Assembly (NCBI GenBank): GCA_036272915.1 | Contig: DATAXV010000018.1 | Location: 23,413-87,412, forward strand | DNA: 64,000 nt | DNA from: DATAXV01 sp036272915 | GTDB lineage: Bacteria > Chloroflexota > Dormibacteria > Dormibacterales > Dormibacteraceae | Direction: 5' to 3' | In this document: one piece after another, positions 43,099 to 51,270 of the stretch | Numbering within the stretch: position 1 is the first letter of the stretch | How the letters are laid out: each line of letters starts with the position of its first letter | Position numbers and translations under genes: made by a program | The notes under the pieces: generated by a model | What the model was told of the DNA's origin: nothing | The model's database searches: none | What the model saw: the letters and a program-made list of their open reading frames with translations, nothing else

Positions 43099-43754
43099 GG
43101 AGCGGCCAGAGGTCGCCGGGCCGGCACCCCGGGGCGGCGGGGATAGGCGGCCGGGGTCGGGCGGGGCTTCTCGACCACGACGAGCACGCCGCCCGGCCGG
43201 GCCGCGCTTGGCGCGGGCACCAGCCGGGGCCGCCCCCCGCCCAGCTCCGCCACCGCCGCGATCGCCGACTCCGGGTCCTCGCCGGGTCCCTTCATCGCCA
43301 GCAGGGTGCCGCCGACGCGAAGCAGCGGGAGGCAGAGCTCGGCCAGGACCGCCAGCGGGGCCAGGGCCCGGCAGACGGCCAGGTCGAAGCTCTCGCGGCG
43401 GTCACCGCGTCCCACCGTCTCGGCCCGCTCGGCGAGCACCTCCACCGGCACCCCCAGACGCGCGGAGGCGGAGTGCAGGAAGGCCGCCTTGCGCTGGTCC
43501 GACTCGAGAAGCGAGACACCGAGGTCGGGCCTGGCGATGGCCAGCGGGATCCCGGGCATCCCGCCGCCGGATCCGACGTCGACGACCCCGCGCGCGTCGC
43601 CGAGATGGGGGAGCAGGGTCAGGCAGTCCTCGACGAGCGCCGCCGCCGGCTGGCCACGACCGATCAGGCCGGGCCAGCCCGTGAGCAGTCGCGCGTACTC
43701 GTCGAGCAGCTCGCGAGCGGCTTCGGGGAGGTCCGGAGGGGTGACGTCGGTCAC
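43095..43754 (-). CDS. rsmG: 16S rRNA (guanine527-N7)-methyltransferase RsmG
   Basis: SAM-dependent methyltransferase of 219 residues acting on 16S rRNA. The SAM motif is VVDVGSGGGMPGIPLAIARPD, followed by LLESDQRKAAFL, VEVLAERAE and the CRALAPLAVLAEL block. It is often encoded near the origin; here it is some 20 kb away, before thiE. GTG start. The C-terminal Pro/Arg-rich tail (about 20 residues) is an extension. Confidence 0.93.
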   Translation of the reverse strand: MTDVTPPDLPEAARELLDEYARLLTGWPGLIGRGQPAAALVEDCLTLLPHLGDARGVVDVGSGGGMPGIPLAIARPDLGVSLLESDQRKAAFLHSASARLGVPVEVLAERAETVGRGDRRESFDLAVCRALAPLAVLAELCLPLLRVGGTLLAMKGPGEDPESAIAAVAELGGGRPRLVPAPSAARPGGVLVVVEKPRPTPAAYPRRPGVPARRPLAAP

Positions 43755-43813
43755 CGGCCGGGGCGGTCCGGCGAGCCGAGTTGCGGGTCGGGTTCGGTCG
43801 CGATCATGGTGCG

Positions 43814-43819
43814 TAGAAT
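43814..43819 (+). promoter_or_regulatory. putative -10 element of the FmdB/lysA genes (leaderless)
   Basis: TAGAAT followed 6 nt later by the GTG at 43826; no Shine-Dalgarno lies between. Predicts a leaderless FmdB-lysA transcript. Confidence 0.5.
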
Positions 43820-43825
43820 TGCCTC

Positions 43826-44056
43826 GTGCCGATCTACGAGTATCGCTGCCAGAGCTGCGACAACACGTTCGAGCTTCTGACCACGTACGCCGATCGCCTC
43901 GCCGACCACAGCTGCCCGACCTGCGAGTCGGAGCGCACCGAGGTCCAGGTCTCGACGTTCGCCGCCCAGGGCTTCGCCACCGAGGGTCGAAGCCTCCCCA
44001 TGGCGAACACCGGGGGCTGTGCCTGCGGCGGCAGCTGCGGCTGCGGTGGCCACTGA
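43826..44056 (+). CDS. FmdB-like zinc ribbon protein
   Basis: A 76-residue protein with the FmdB/CxxC_CxxC_SSSS domain: PIYEYRCQSCDNTFELL, then SCPTCES. The tail is Gly/Cys-rich (GGCACGGSCGCGG). Proteins of this family are thought to be regulatory or metal-binding; function is not established. It overlaps lysA by 11 nt. Confidence 0.88.
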   Translation: MPIYEYRCQSCDNTFELLTTYADRLADHSCPTCESERTEVQVSTFAAQGFATEGRSLPMANTGGCACGGSCGCGGH

Positions 44057-45374
44057 GCGCACAGAACCCTCACATCCGCTGAGCGGTTCCGTCGGGCTGC
44101 CGGTCACGGCGGCCGTGAACGAGCGTGGCCATCTGGAGGTCGGTGGCTGCGATCTCCTCGACCTCGCCGCCGAGCACGGCACGCCGCTCTACGTCTACGA
44201 CGAGACGACGGTGCGCGGGGCGTGCCGAGCCTTCGTCGGAGCGGCCGGGGGCAGGGCCGACATCCTCTACTCGGCCAAGGCCTTCTCGAGCCCCGCCTTC
44301 CTTCGCGTCGTCGCCGAGGAGGGCCTGGGTCTCGACGTCGTCTCCGCCGGCGAGCTCCATCTCGCCCTGCGCGCCGGCTACCCGACCGAGCGCATCGACT
44401 TCCTCGGCAACAACAAGAGTCGCGATGACATTGCCGCCGCCCACCGGGTCGGGGCGACGCTGGTCGTCGACGGCGACCACGAGCTCGACCTGATCCGGCA
44501 GGTGGTGCCGGAGGGCGGGGTGATCCGGTGCCAGGTCAGGGTCTCGCCGGGCATCGTCCCCGACACCCACGACTTCATCTCCACCGGACAGCTCGACTCC
44601 AAGTTCGGCTTCGGTGTCGAGTCCGGCGCCGCCGCCGGGCAGGTGAGGGACCTCATCGGTGAGGAGCGGATCGACCTGACCGGCCTCCACTTCCACATCG
44701 GCTCGCAGATCTTCGACCTGCGCGGCCATGTCGCCGCCCTCGAGGTCGTGCTCGACCTCGCCGCCGAGTTGCGACGTGACCTCGGCTGGACCCCGCGCCA
44801 TCTCACCGCCGGCGGCGGGCTGGGCATCGCCTACCGCCCCGGCGACGCGCCGCCGGCGCCGGCGGAGTTCGTCGAGACCATGCTCGGGGCCCTCGACGAG
44901 GGCTGCCGGCGGCGACGCCTGCCGCTGCCCCGCCTGGCCCTCGAACCGGGTCGCTCCATCGCCGGGCCTTCCGCCGTCGCGCTCTACACGGTGGGCGCGA
45001 TCAAGGACGTGCCCGGGGTCCGCCGCTACGTCGCCGTCGACGGCGGCATGGGCGACAACCCGAGGCCGAAGCTCTACGGCGCGCGCTACCAGGTCCTCTA
45101 CGCCGCCGATCCCGAGCGGCCGCCCGCGGCCGACGTGACCATCGCCGGCAAGTACTGCGAATCGACCGACATCCTCGCCGAGGGGGCGGCGCTCCCCGAG
45201 CTCCGTCCCGGAGACCTCCTCTGCATGCCCGCCGCCGGTGCGTACCAATTGACGATGGCCAGCAACTACAATGGCGTCCCCCGTCCGGCCGCGGTCATGG
45301 TCGCGGAGGGGGAGGCGAGGTTGATACGGCGGCGGGAGACCCTTGACGACCTGCTCAGAAGTGAGGTCTTCTAG
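44046..45374 (+). CDS. lysA: diaminopimelate decarboxylase
   Basis: PLP-dependent enzyme making L-lysine from meso-DAP. The 442-residue protein has the PLP lysine in LYSAKAF, HFHIGSQIFD, the EPGRSI region, and C-terminal CESTDILAEG and the YNGVPRPA motif. Start GTG 44046 is taken for the FmdB overlap; the first conserved strand begins about 40 residues later. Its presence indicates DAP-pathway lysine synthesis. The -10 upstream of FmdB probably drives both genes. Confidence 0.94.
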   Translation: MATERTEPSHPLSGSVGLPVTAAVNERGHLEVGGCDLLDLAAEHGTPLYVYDETTVRGACRAFVGAAGGRADILYSAKAFSSPAFLRVVAEEGLGLDVVSAGELHLALRAGYPTERIDFLGNNKSRDDIAAAHRVGATLVVDGDHELDLIRQVVPEGGVIRCQVRVSPGIVPDTHDFISTGQLDSKFGFGVESGAAAGQVRDLIGEERIDLTGLHFHIGSQIFDLRGHVAALEVVLDLAAELRRDLGWTPRHLTAGGGLGIAYRPGDAPPAPAEFVETMLGALDEGCRRRRLPLPRLALEPGRSIAGPSAVALYTVGAIKDVPGVRRYVAVDGGMGDNPRPKLYGARYQVLYAADPERPPAADVTIAGKYCESTDILAEGAALPELRPGDLLCMPAAGAYQLTMASNYNGVPRPAAVMVAEGEARLIRRRETLDDLLRSEVF

Positions 45375-45429
45375 ACCTGTCGCGACCGATCTCGCGTGCG
45401 GAAGGAATCGGTTCTGAGAGGAGAGTCAC

Positions 45430-45699
45430 GTGAGCCAGAACAAGCCGGAGTTTCGTTGCCCCCGATGTCACTCGCCGATGGTGACGTTTCGCCGCAGCGG
45501 TATCAACATCGACCAGTGCACGGGTTGCAACGGGGTCTTTCTCGATCGTGGTGAGCTCGAGCAGCTGATGTCCGCCGAAGACGGCCACTACGCGTCGGAC
45601 TCGGGGTCCTTCTATCCGGAGCCCGAGGGGCAGCACCGGAAGGGGTCGCGGGACAGAAGGAGCGGGTTCCTACGGGCACTGCTCGGCGACCGCCACTGA
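45430..45699 (+). CDS. zf-TFIIB-type zinc ribbon protein
   Basis: An 89-residue protein with C-P-R-C and C-T-G-C-N-G-V-F-L-D-R-G-E-L-E motifs, the zf-TFIIB (PF13453-like) pattern, and an acidic-to-basic tail. GTG start with GAGAGGAGA about 8 nt upstream. Function unknown. It follows lysA by 55 nt. Confidence 0.85.
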   Translation: MSQNKPEFRCPRCHSPMVTFRRSGINIDQCTGCNGVFLDRGELEQLMSAEDGHYASDSGSFYPEPEGQHRKGSRDRRSGFLRALLGDRH

Positions 45700-45724
45700 C
45701 GTCGCCGCTCGCCCCTCCCTCGTC

Positions 45725-46351
45725 TCAGCCGCGGTTGAGGGCGAGGCGGGCGGCGAAGCCCAGCATCACCACGCCGGCGCACCGGCTCATCCACACCCGC
45801 ACCCGGTTCGAGCCGATGACGTCGCGGAGCCGGGTCAGCGCCAGGCCGTAGACGATCAGCCAGCCGACCCCGATGGTGCCGAAGATCCCGCCCAGCAGCA
45901 GCATGCGCGCCAGCGCCGGCTGGCCGGGATGGACGAACTGAGGCAGGAAGGTGACGAAGAAGACGCCCAGCTTCGGGTTCAGCTGCGCCGACAGGTAGCC
46001 CTGGCGGAAGAGCCGCGACGCCGGTGCCGGGAGTCCCTCGGCGTGATCCTCGGGGACGGCGCCGTGACGGGTGCCCCAGAGCGTGCGGATGCCGAGATAG
46101 GCGAGGTAGAGGGCACCGGCGATCTCCAGCAGCGAGAACAGCCGCGCCGACGCCTCGAGCACGGCGGCGACGCCGATGGCGGCGGCCACCGTCCAGAAGC
46201 AGACGGCGAGGGCGATGCCGGCGACGGTGTTGAGGACGCCGCGGCGGCCGTGGGCGAGGCAGTTCCTGGTCACCGTGGCCATGTCCGGCCCGGGCACGAC
46301 GGCGAAGAGGAGGCTGAGCCCGACGAATACGAGCAGCGACGAGTCGAACAC
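45725..46351 (-). CDS. LysE/RhtB family amino acid exporter
   Basis: A 208-residue transporter with about six hydrophobic segments. The family signature F-x-x-x-P-G-P-D-M-A-T-V-T-R-N is at residues about 15-30, and QLNPKLGVFFVTFLPQFV in the middle. GTG at 46351 is selected because upstream codons are hydrophilic and unconserved. Likely exports a neutral or basic amino acid or homoserine/threonine-type substrate. Confidence 0.88.
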   Translation of the reverse strand: MFDSSLLVFVGLSLLFAVVPGPDMATVTRNCLAHGRRGVLNTVAGIALAVCFWTVAAAIGVAAVLEASARLFSLLEIAGALYLAYLGIRTLWGTRHGAVPEDHAEGLPAPASRLFRQGYLSAQLNPKLGVFFVTFLPQFVHPGQPALARMLLLGGIFGTIGVGWLIVYGLALTRLRDVIGSNRVRVWMSRCAGVVMLGFAARLALNRG

Positions 46352-46408
46352 GGCCCCACACTCTACGGCCGGGTGGCGGCCGACCTTCCTGCTACAGTGC
46401 AGAGCGGC

Positions 46409-46588
46409 ATGTTTGTGACCGCCTGGATCATCTTCGCGTCCATCCTGCTCGTGATCAGCGCCTTCTTCGCCTACCACCTGGGCACGAACGAGGGCCTCTT
46501 CTCCGGGACCATGGCCGTGCTCGGCATCGTGGTGATGCTGGCGACCGTGATCATCTACCCGCTGACCCGGAAGCGGAACTCCGGCTGA
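46409..46588 (+). CDS. small two-helix membrane protein
   Basis: A 59-residue protein with two membrane segments (about 4-22 and 34-51) and a basic C-terminus (TRKRNSG). No family recognised. TACAGT lies 10 nt before the ATG, in keeping with the short leaders seen elsewhere. It lies between the divergent LysE gene and the convergent cysteine desulfurase gene, 15 nt from the latter's stop. Confidence 0.6.
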   Translation: MFVTAWIIFASILLVISAFFAYHLGTNEGLFSGTMAVLGIVVMLATVIIYPLTRKRNSG

Positions 46589-46603
46589 TCCCCCGGCCGG
46601 GCC

Positions 46604-47701
46604 TCAGCCGCGTGCTGCGGCGCGGTGCCCGATCAGGTTGGGAAGGAGCCGGACGACCCTGTCGACCTGCTCGCTGACCGTGTCGTACCCGGTGCTGATC
46701 CGCAGTCCCGATGCCGCCTCGTCCAGCGAGTAGCCCATCGCCAGCAGCACGTGCGAGGGGTCGATCGACCCCGCCGCGCAGGCCGCCCCGCTGGAGACGG
46801 CGATTCCGGCGAGGTCCAGGGCGAGAAGCAGATCCTCGCCGCGCCGGCCGGGGAAGGTCGCGCAGGCGAAGTTGGGGAGCACCGGGCGGACCGCGACCGG
46901 CCTGCCCCCGGCGGCCTCCAGCGCACCCCGGAGCAGTGACGACTGGTGGCGGGCCACCGACGCCCTGCGCTGCCGCTCCCGGCTGGTGATGTCGAGGGCG
47001 CTGGCCACGGCAACCGCCTGGCCCACCTCCAGGTGGCCCGCCCGCTTCTGCCACTCCTGAGGGCCGCCGAGGAGGAGCGGGTCGATCCGGACCGTGTCCC
47101 GGACGACGAGAAGCCCGCCGCCGCCGGCGCCCAGCTTGTGTCCGGAGAAGGAGGCCAGGTCGCACTCGCCGATCGGCGGTTCCAACCAGCGCGGACCCTG
47201 GCAGCAGTCGACGTGCAGCACGGCGCCCAGCTGCCGGGCCTGTGCGGCGATCGCTGCCACCGGCTGGATCGCGCCGACCTCGTTGTTGGCGAGGCCGATC
47301 GAGATCAGGCCGGCCCGCTCGGGAATGTCGGCGGGATCGGCCAGGCAGCCGCCGTCGACGGACAGCAGATCGAGCGGCCTCCCCTCCAGCTGGAGCTGGC
47401 GCACGGCGCCGAGCGCCGACTGGTGTTCGGCCGTCCAGGTGACCACGGAGCGGCCCGGCGGCAATCGGCGTGCGGCGCCGAACAACGCCAGGTTGACCGC
47501 CTCCGTGCCCGACGAGCAGAAGACCAGCTCCCGGGTGCCGGTGCCGAGCACCTCGGCCGCCATGTCCCTGGCCCGATCCAGGGCCGCCCTCGCCTCACGG
47601 CCCTCGGCGTGCGGGCTGGAGGGGTTGCCGCGGGGCGCCGAACGACGGGCGCGAAGGGCCTCGGGCAGCATCCTCGCACTGCCCGCGTCGTCGAGGTAGA
47701 T
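46604..47701 (-). CDS. cysteine desulfurase (NifS/IscS-like)
   Basis: Class V aminotransferase-fold PLP enzyme. SSGTEAVNLALFGAAR, NNEVGAIQP, the PLP lysine in SFSGHKLGA and catalytic Cys in SSGAACAAGS are present. The first canonical start (ATG 47671) omits the conserved beginning IYLDDAGSARM-LPEALRA; in the same frame ATC at 47701, 4 nt after the upstream stop, would supply it (365 residues). That N-terminal motif is a divergent form of YLDNAATT. If only canonical starts are accepted, use 46604-47671. It follows the zinc-ribbon gene. Confidence 0.9.
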   Translation of the reverse strand: MYLDDAGSARMLPEALRARRSAPRGNPSSPHAEGREARAALDRARDMAAEVLGTGTRELVFCSSGTEAVNLALFGAARRLPPGRSVVTWTAEHQSALGAVRQLQLEGRPLDLLSVDGGCLADPADIPERAGLISIGLANNEVGAIQPVAAIAAQARQLGAVLHVDCCQGPRWLEPPIGECDLASFSGHKLGAGGGGLLVVRDTVRIDPLLLGGPQEWQKRAGHLEVGQAVAVASALDITSRERQRRASVARHQSSLLRGALEAAGGRPVAVRPVLPNFACATFPGRRGEDLLLALDLAGIAVSSGAACAAGSIDPSHVLLAMGYSLDEAASGLRISTGYDTVSEQVDRVVRLLPNLIGHRAAARG

Positions 47702-47705
47702 GCGC

Positions 47706-48041
47706 TCAGCGACGGTCAGCGGAGGTCTGCCGGATCAGGTCCGTGAGCGGGCCGGTGAGGTCCCGCAGCGCCAGGTGCACGTCCAGGAGCTCGTCGGCCG
47801 CGATCGGCTCGGCCTCGGGGGTGACGGGCGACGGGGACGTCTCCACGGCCTCCTCCGCCATCTCCTCCTGGGTCTCGAGGATCACGACGAACTGCACCTG
47901 ACAGGTCTGGCAGGTGACCTGCACCGTGTACCGATTCCCCGCCTGCTGCAGCATCCGAACGTCGCAGCGCTCGAGACCATGCCCGCAGACGGGACAGTTG
48001 TAGTGCCGAGCCCGATCCTTGATGAAATCGAGAATGGACAT
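47706..48041 (-). CDS. zinc ribbon domain protein of unknown function
   Basis: A 111-residue protein with two Cys pairs (NCPVCGHG and TCQTCQVQ) forming a zinc ribbon, a Pro/Glu/Ser-rich linker and a helical C-terminus (LHLALRDLTGPLTDLI-like). No family assigned. The stop is 4 nt before the desulfurase's likely ATC start, so the two are probably one operon. Confidence 0.7.
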   Translation of the reverse strand: MSILDFIKDRARHYNCPVCGHGLERCDVRMLQQAGNRYTVQVTCQTCQVQFVVILETQEEMAEEAVETSPSPVTPEAEPIAADELLDVHLALRDLTGPLTDLIRQTSADRR

Positions 48042-48077
48042 CGTGAGGCGAATGTTACGCGGGACGTCAGCGACCTG

Positions 48078-48108
48078 TTGAGGGAATCGGCCCGGGCTTC
48101 CGTATAGT
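48078..48108 (+). promoter_or_regulatory. putative promoter of the SGNH hydrolase gene
   Basis: TTGAGG at 48078-48083 and TATAGT at 48103-48108, spacer 19 nt (longer than ideal). Transcription from about 48115 leaves a 25-nt leader with GGAGGG, consistent with translation from 48141. Confidence 0.45.
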
Positions 48109-48140
48109 CAGCCTCACCAAGAGGCGGAGGGAAGGGGCAC

Positions 48141-49040
48141 ATCAACACCCGGCGATCGCTGCTCGCACTGCTGGTGCTCACCGTCCTCGCCTTCGGTTTG
48201 ACCGGTCCCACCGAGACCATTGAGGCGGCCGACCGGTCGGCCCCCTCGCTCCTCGCCCTCGGCGATTCGATCGCGTTCGGCTGGACGGCCCGATCCGACC
48301 ACGCCGTGGCGCCGGACATGATCGGCTATCCGGACCTCGCCGCCCACCGCCTCCACCTGGCCGACGTCAACCTCTCCTGCCCTGGCCAGGCCACGGGCGG
48401 CTTCATCAGTCTCTCCGGGAACGACAACGGCTGCTGGAGCTACCGGGCCGAGAGCCCGCTCCACGTCGCCTACCAGGGCACGCAGCTGGCGGCGGCGGCG
48501 GCGGCCCTGCGCAGCCACCGCCAGGTCAGGGTCATCTCGATCACGCTCGGGGCCAACGACTACCTGCACCTGCGCGCCCACTGCCTGCCCACACCCGGCT
48601 GCTACCAGGAGCAGGCGCCGGCCATGCTGGCGGCGGTGACCGCTAACCTGGACGCCATCCTCGGGGCCCTGCGCGGCACCGGCTACCGCGGGATCATCGC
48701 CATGCTCGCCTACTACGCGCTGATCGACGACGCGGCCGGCGTGGTCCAGGTGGACGCCCTGAACCACGCCATCGCGGTCGCCGCCCGGCGCTACGACGCC
48801 GTCGTGGTCGACGGCATGCAGGCCTTCGGCCGCGCCGCCGGCAGCCGCAGCTACTGTGCCGCCGGGTTCCTGGCGCCGACCTGGGCCGGGAACTGCGACA
48901 TCCACCCGTCGGTGCTGGGCCGGTCCCTGCTCGCCACCGCCCTGGTCGACGCCGTCCGGGGTGCCGGGGGAGCGGTGGCCGGGCCTCCGCCCGCGGACCG
49001 GAGCGCCTCGGGCGAGCAGGTGACAGGCATGGGGGCGTAG
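48141..49040 (+). CDS. secreted SGNH/GDSL hydrolase, apparent ATC start
   Basis: A 299-residue exported esterase-type protein. Block I LALGDSIAFGW has nucleophile Ser43; block III GANDYLHL and block V DIHPSVLG complete the SGNH set. Signal peptide: NTRRS, then LLALLVLTVLAFGL. The basic n-region is upstream of the first canonical start (GTG 48174) and needs the ATC at 48141, which lies 9 nt after GGAGGG; the frame is closed by a TAG at 48105 with no ATG/GTG/TTG between. If only canonical starts are accepted, use 48174-49040. Substrate unknown. Confidence 0.85.
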   Translation: MNTRRSLLALLVLTVLAFGLTGPTETIEAADRSAPSLLALGDSIAFGWTARSDHAVAPDMIGYPDLAAHRLHLADVNLSCPGQATGGFISLSGNDNGCWSYRAESPLHVAYQGTQLAAAAAALRSHRQVRVISITLGANDYLHLRAHCLPTPGCYQEQAPAMLAAVTANLDAILGALRGTGYRGIIAMLAYYALIDDAAGVVQVDALNHAIAVAARRYDAVVVDGMQAFGRAAGSRSYCAAGFLAPTWAGNCDIHPSVLGRSLLATALVDAVRGAGGAVAGPPPADRSASGEQVTGMGA

Positions 49041-49150
49041 TGTCGCTCGCCAGGGGAGCGTATGTTCGCCTTGACGGGCACCCCTTCCGCCGCGCTCCAA
49101 GTCGCCATCCACGCCGGTGCGCATGGGGAAAGAACCTCTGGAGGGCTGCT

Positions 49151-49156
49151 TAGAAT
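49151..49156 (+). promoter_or_regulatory. putative -10 element of yjbQ-larB (leaderless)
   Basis: TAGAAT followed 7 nt later by the GTG at 49164, with no Shine-Dalgarno between. Confidence 0.5.
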
Positions 49157-49163
49157 CTCCCGG

Positions 49164-49562
49164 GTGGAGGTTCTTTCCTTTCGTACGTCGGAGCGCGAGC
49201 AGCTCCTGGACGTCACTGACGAGCTGGTCCGCGGCATTGGCCGGGCCGGTGTCGAGGAGGGCTGGTGCCTCCTCTTCTCACCGCACACCACATGCGCCGT
49301 CACCGTCAACGAGGGCTGGGACCCGGCGGTGGCGTCGGACATGATCCGGCACCTGGGGTCGCTGATCCCGGAGCGGGGTGCCTGGGAGCACGCGGAGGGG
49401 AACTCCGACGCCCACCTCAAAACCGCTCTGGTCGGGCCCAGCGTCTTGGTCCCGGTGACCGGCGGCGAGCTGCGGCTGGGCCGGTGGCAGCGGGTCTTCC
49501 TCTGCGAGTTCGACGGGCCACGCGACCGCAACCTTTGGATCACCGCGCAGGGCGCCTCGTGA
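49164..49562 (+). CDS. YjbQ/UPF0047 family protein
   Basis: A 132-residue protein with the UPF0047 signature: LLFSPHTTCAVTVNEGWDP, NSDAHLKTALVGPS and GRWQRVFLCEFDGPRDR. Members show weak thiamin phosphate synthase activity and rescue thiE mutants. GTG at 49164 is chosen for the TAGAAT element 7 nt upstream and the conserved start. The stop overlaps larB by 4 nt. Confidence 0.93.
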   Translation: MEVLSFRTSEREQLLDVTDELVRGIGRAGVEEGWCLLFSPHTTCAVTVNEGWDPAVASDMIRHLGSLIPERGAWEHAEGNSDAHLKTALVGPSVLVPVTGGELRLGRWQRVFLCEFDGPRDRNLWITAQGAS

Positions 49563-50359
49563 TCCGGGGCGTGCTCCGCCGCCTGATGGCGGGTGAGCTG
49601 ACCGAGACCGAGGCGGAGGCGGAGCTGCGCAGCACCCAGCTGGTGGAGCTGGCCGGCGCCGCGCGCCTCGACCTCGGCCGGACCGAGCGGCGCGGCCTGC
49701 CCGAGGTGGTCCTGGCCGAGGGCAAGGATCCCGAGGCGGCGGCCCAGCTCGCCGTCCGCCTCGCCCAGGAGCAGGGGCAGGGCCTGATCAGCCGCCTCTC
49801 CGAGAGCCATTGGGCCGCGCTCGAGCCGCTGGTCGAGGCCAACGGCCTGGAGCTGCGGCGCTACCACTCGGCGGCTCGCATCCTGCGCCCGGGGGAGGAG
49901 CCGGAGCCGAGGGGCGGCCGCGTCGCCCTGGTCACCGCCGGAACCTCGGACCTGGCCGTGGCCGACGAGGCGCGGATGCTGGTCGACGCCTGCGGGCTGG
50001 AGTCGCGGCTCGTCACCGACGTCGGTGTCGCCGGGCTGCACCGCCTGCTCACGCCGCTCTCCCAGCTGCTGGCCTGGGACCCGGACGTCTTCATCTGCGC
50101 GGCGGGCATGGACGGGGTCCTCCCCGGCGTCGTCGCCGGCCTCGTCCCCCAACCCGTGATCGGCCTGCCGGTGCCGACCGGCTACGGTGCCGGCGGACAG
50201 GGCGAGGCCGCCCTGATGACGATGCTCCAGTCCTGTGCCACCGGCCTGCTCGTGGTCAACGTGGGGAACGGGGTGGGGGCGGGGGCTGCCGCCGCCCTGA
50301 TCGCCGCCCGCGTGGGGGTCGAACGAGGCCTATCACAACCAGCACGAAGGCCGCGATGA
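49559..50359 (+). CDS. larB: nickel pincer cofactor biosynthesis protein LarB
   Basis: AIR-carboxylase-like (PurE fold) enzyme that carboxylates NaAD in the pathway for the Ni-pincer nucleotide of lactate racemase. The 266-residue protein carries GRVALVTAGTSDLAVADEA, ICAAGMDGVLPGVVAGL and VPTGYGAGGQGEAAL. GTG in a GTGA overlap with yjbQ. larC is at 58.9-60.0 kb; LarE and a LarA-like racemase are not in the window. The C-terminal 35 residues overlap the antisense small membrane gene. Confidence 0.93.
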   Translation: MIRGVLRRLMAGELTETEAEAELRSTQLVELAGAARLDLGRTERRGLPEVVLAEGKDPEAAAQLAVRLAQEQGQGLISRLSESHWAALEPLVEANGLELRRYHSAARILRPGEEPEPRGGRVALVTAGTSDLAVADEARMLVDACGLESRLVTDVGVAGLHRLLTPLSQLLAWDPDVFICAAGMDGVLPGVVAGLVPQPVIGLPVPTGYGAGGQGEAALMTMLQSCATGLLVVNVGNGVGAGAAAALIAARVGVERGLSQPARRPR

Positions 50360-50561
50360 TGACCAGCACCAGCCCGCTGAAGGTGATCGCGTAGAACCAG
50401 CGGCTGAGCTCGGCTCCATCGGGCAGGCGCCCGTACAGCGCGCCCAGCACGACCAGGATCACGACCATGCCGACGAGGAGGCCCGGGAACCCCTTGCGCT
50501 TCCTCCCCCAGAAGAAGAGCCAGAGCCGGCCCGGTCGCTTCTTCTGCGGCCGCTCGCTCAC
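50256..50561 (-). CDS. small basic membrane protein of unknown function
   Basis: A 101-residue protein with a basic N-terminus (SERPQKKRPGRLW), two membrane segments (about 27-45 and 58-80), and an Arg/Pro-rich tail. Its 3' end overlaps larB antisense by 104 nt, and the HAD gene stop overlaps its start by 4 nt, which supports reality. No family recognised. Confidence 0.55.
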   Translation of the reverse strand: MSERPQKKRPGRLWLFFWGRKRKGFPGLLVGMVVILVVLGALYGRLPDGAELSRWFYAITFSGLVLVIIAAFVLVVIGLVRPPRGRRSGRRQPPPPPRSPR

Positions 50562-51250
50562 AGGCTCAGCACCCCGCTGAGATCGGGGATCGACTCCGCC
50601 CCCTCGGGTGGCCGGGGGTCGCGGCGCAGGGCCGTGCAGATCACGGCCCGCATCCCCATCAGGCGCGGGCCGTCGTAGTCCTCGGGGACCTGGTCGCCGA
50701 CGAAGAGCGCCTCGGCGGGAGGCACGGCCAGGCCGTCGAGGGCGGCCCGGTAGATCTCGGGGGCGGGCTTCCGCCTGCCCAGGTCGGCCGAGACGACGAC
50801 GGCGTCGAACAGGTCGGCGATGCCGAGGTGGCGGAGCTGGGCGGCGATGTAGGCGCCGGGGTAGGGCGAGTTCGAGCAGACGCCGAGGCGGAGGCCGCGC
50901 CGGCGGAGCTCGGCCAGCGTGGGCAGGGCCTCGGGGGCGAGCCGTGCGGAGCGGCGCCAGACGTCCTGCTCCAGCTCCATGATCCGGTGCAGCGCCGCGG
51001 GGGCGGGGTGGTGGCCGGCCTCGACCCAGGCATGCGCGTAGGCGGCCTCGTAGTCGACCTCGTCGAGGGCGCCGTCGCGGCCCAGCAGCCGGTGGTCGAG
51101 CGGCATCAGGACGTTGTCGACCAGAGCCCGAGCGGTGATCGGGGGGCCGTCGAGCAGGGGGAGGGCTCCGGCCATGGTCCTGACCAGATCCTCGCGATCA
51201 AGATCGAAGGAGACCAGCGTCCGGGCGTAGTCGAAGATCACCGCCTGCAC
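50558..51250 (-). CDS. HAD superfamily hydrolase
   Basis: A 230-residue HAD IA phosphatase-like enzyme. Motif I is IFDYARTL, with nucleophile Asp but Ala where DxD usually has the second Asp; motif II is GVCSNS; motif III RRKPAPEIY; motif IV VGDQVPEDYDG. Its cap is helical. GTG at 51250 is preferred; a TTG at 51271 would overlap the divergent moaC start. It overlaps the small membrane gene by 4 nt. Substrate not predictable. Confidence 0.85.
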   Translation of the reverse strand: MQAVIFDYARTLVSFDLDREDLVRTMAGALPLLDGPPITARALVDNVLMPLDHRLLGRDGALDEVDYEAAYAHAWVEAGHHPAPAALHRIMELEQDVWRRSARLAPEALPTLAELRRRGLRLGVCSNSPYPGAYIAAQLRHLGIADLFDAVVVSADLGRRKPAPEIYRAALDGLAVPPAEALFVGDQVPEDYDGPRLMGMRAVICTALRRDPRPPEGAESIPDLSGVLSL

Positions 51251-51270
51251 GCCCTTATCCTTACTCCTCA

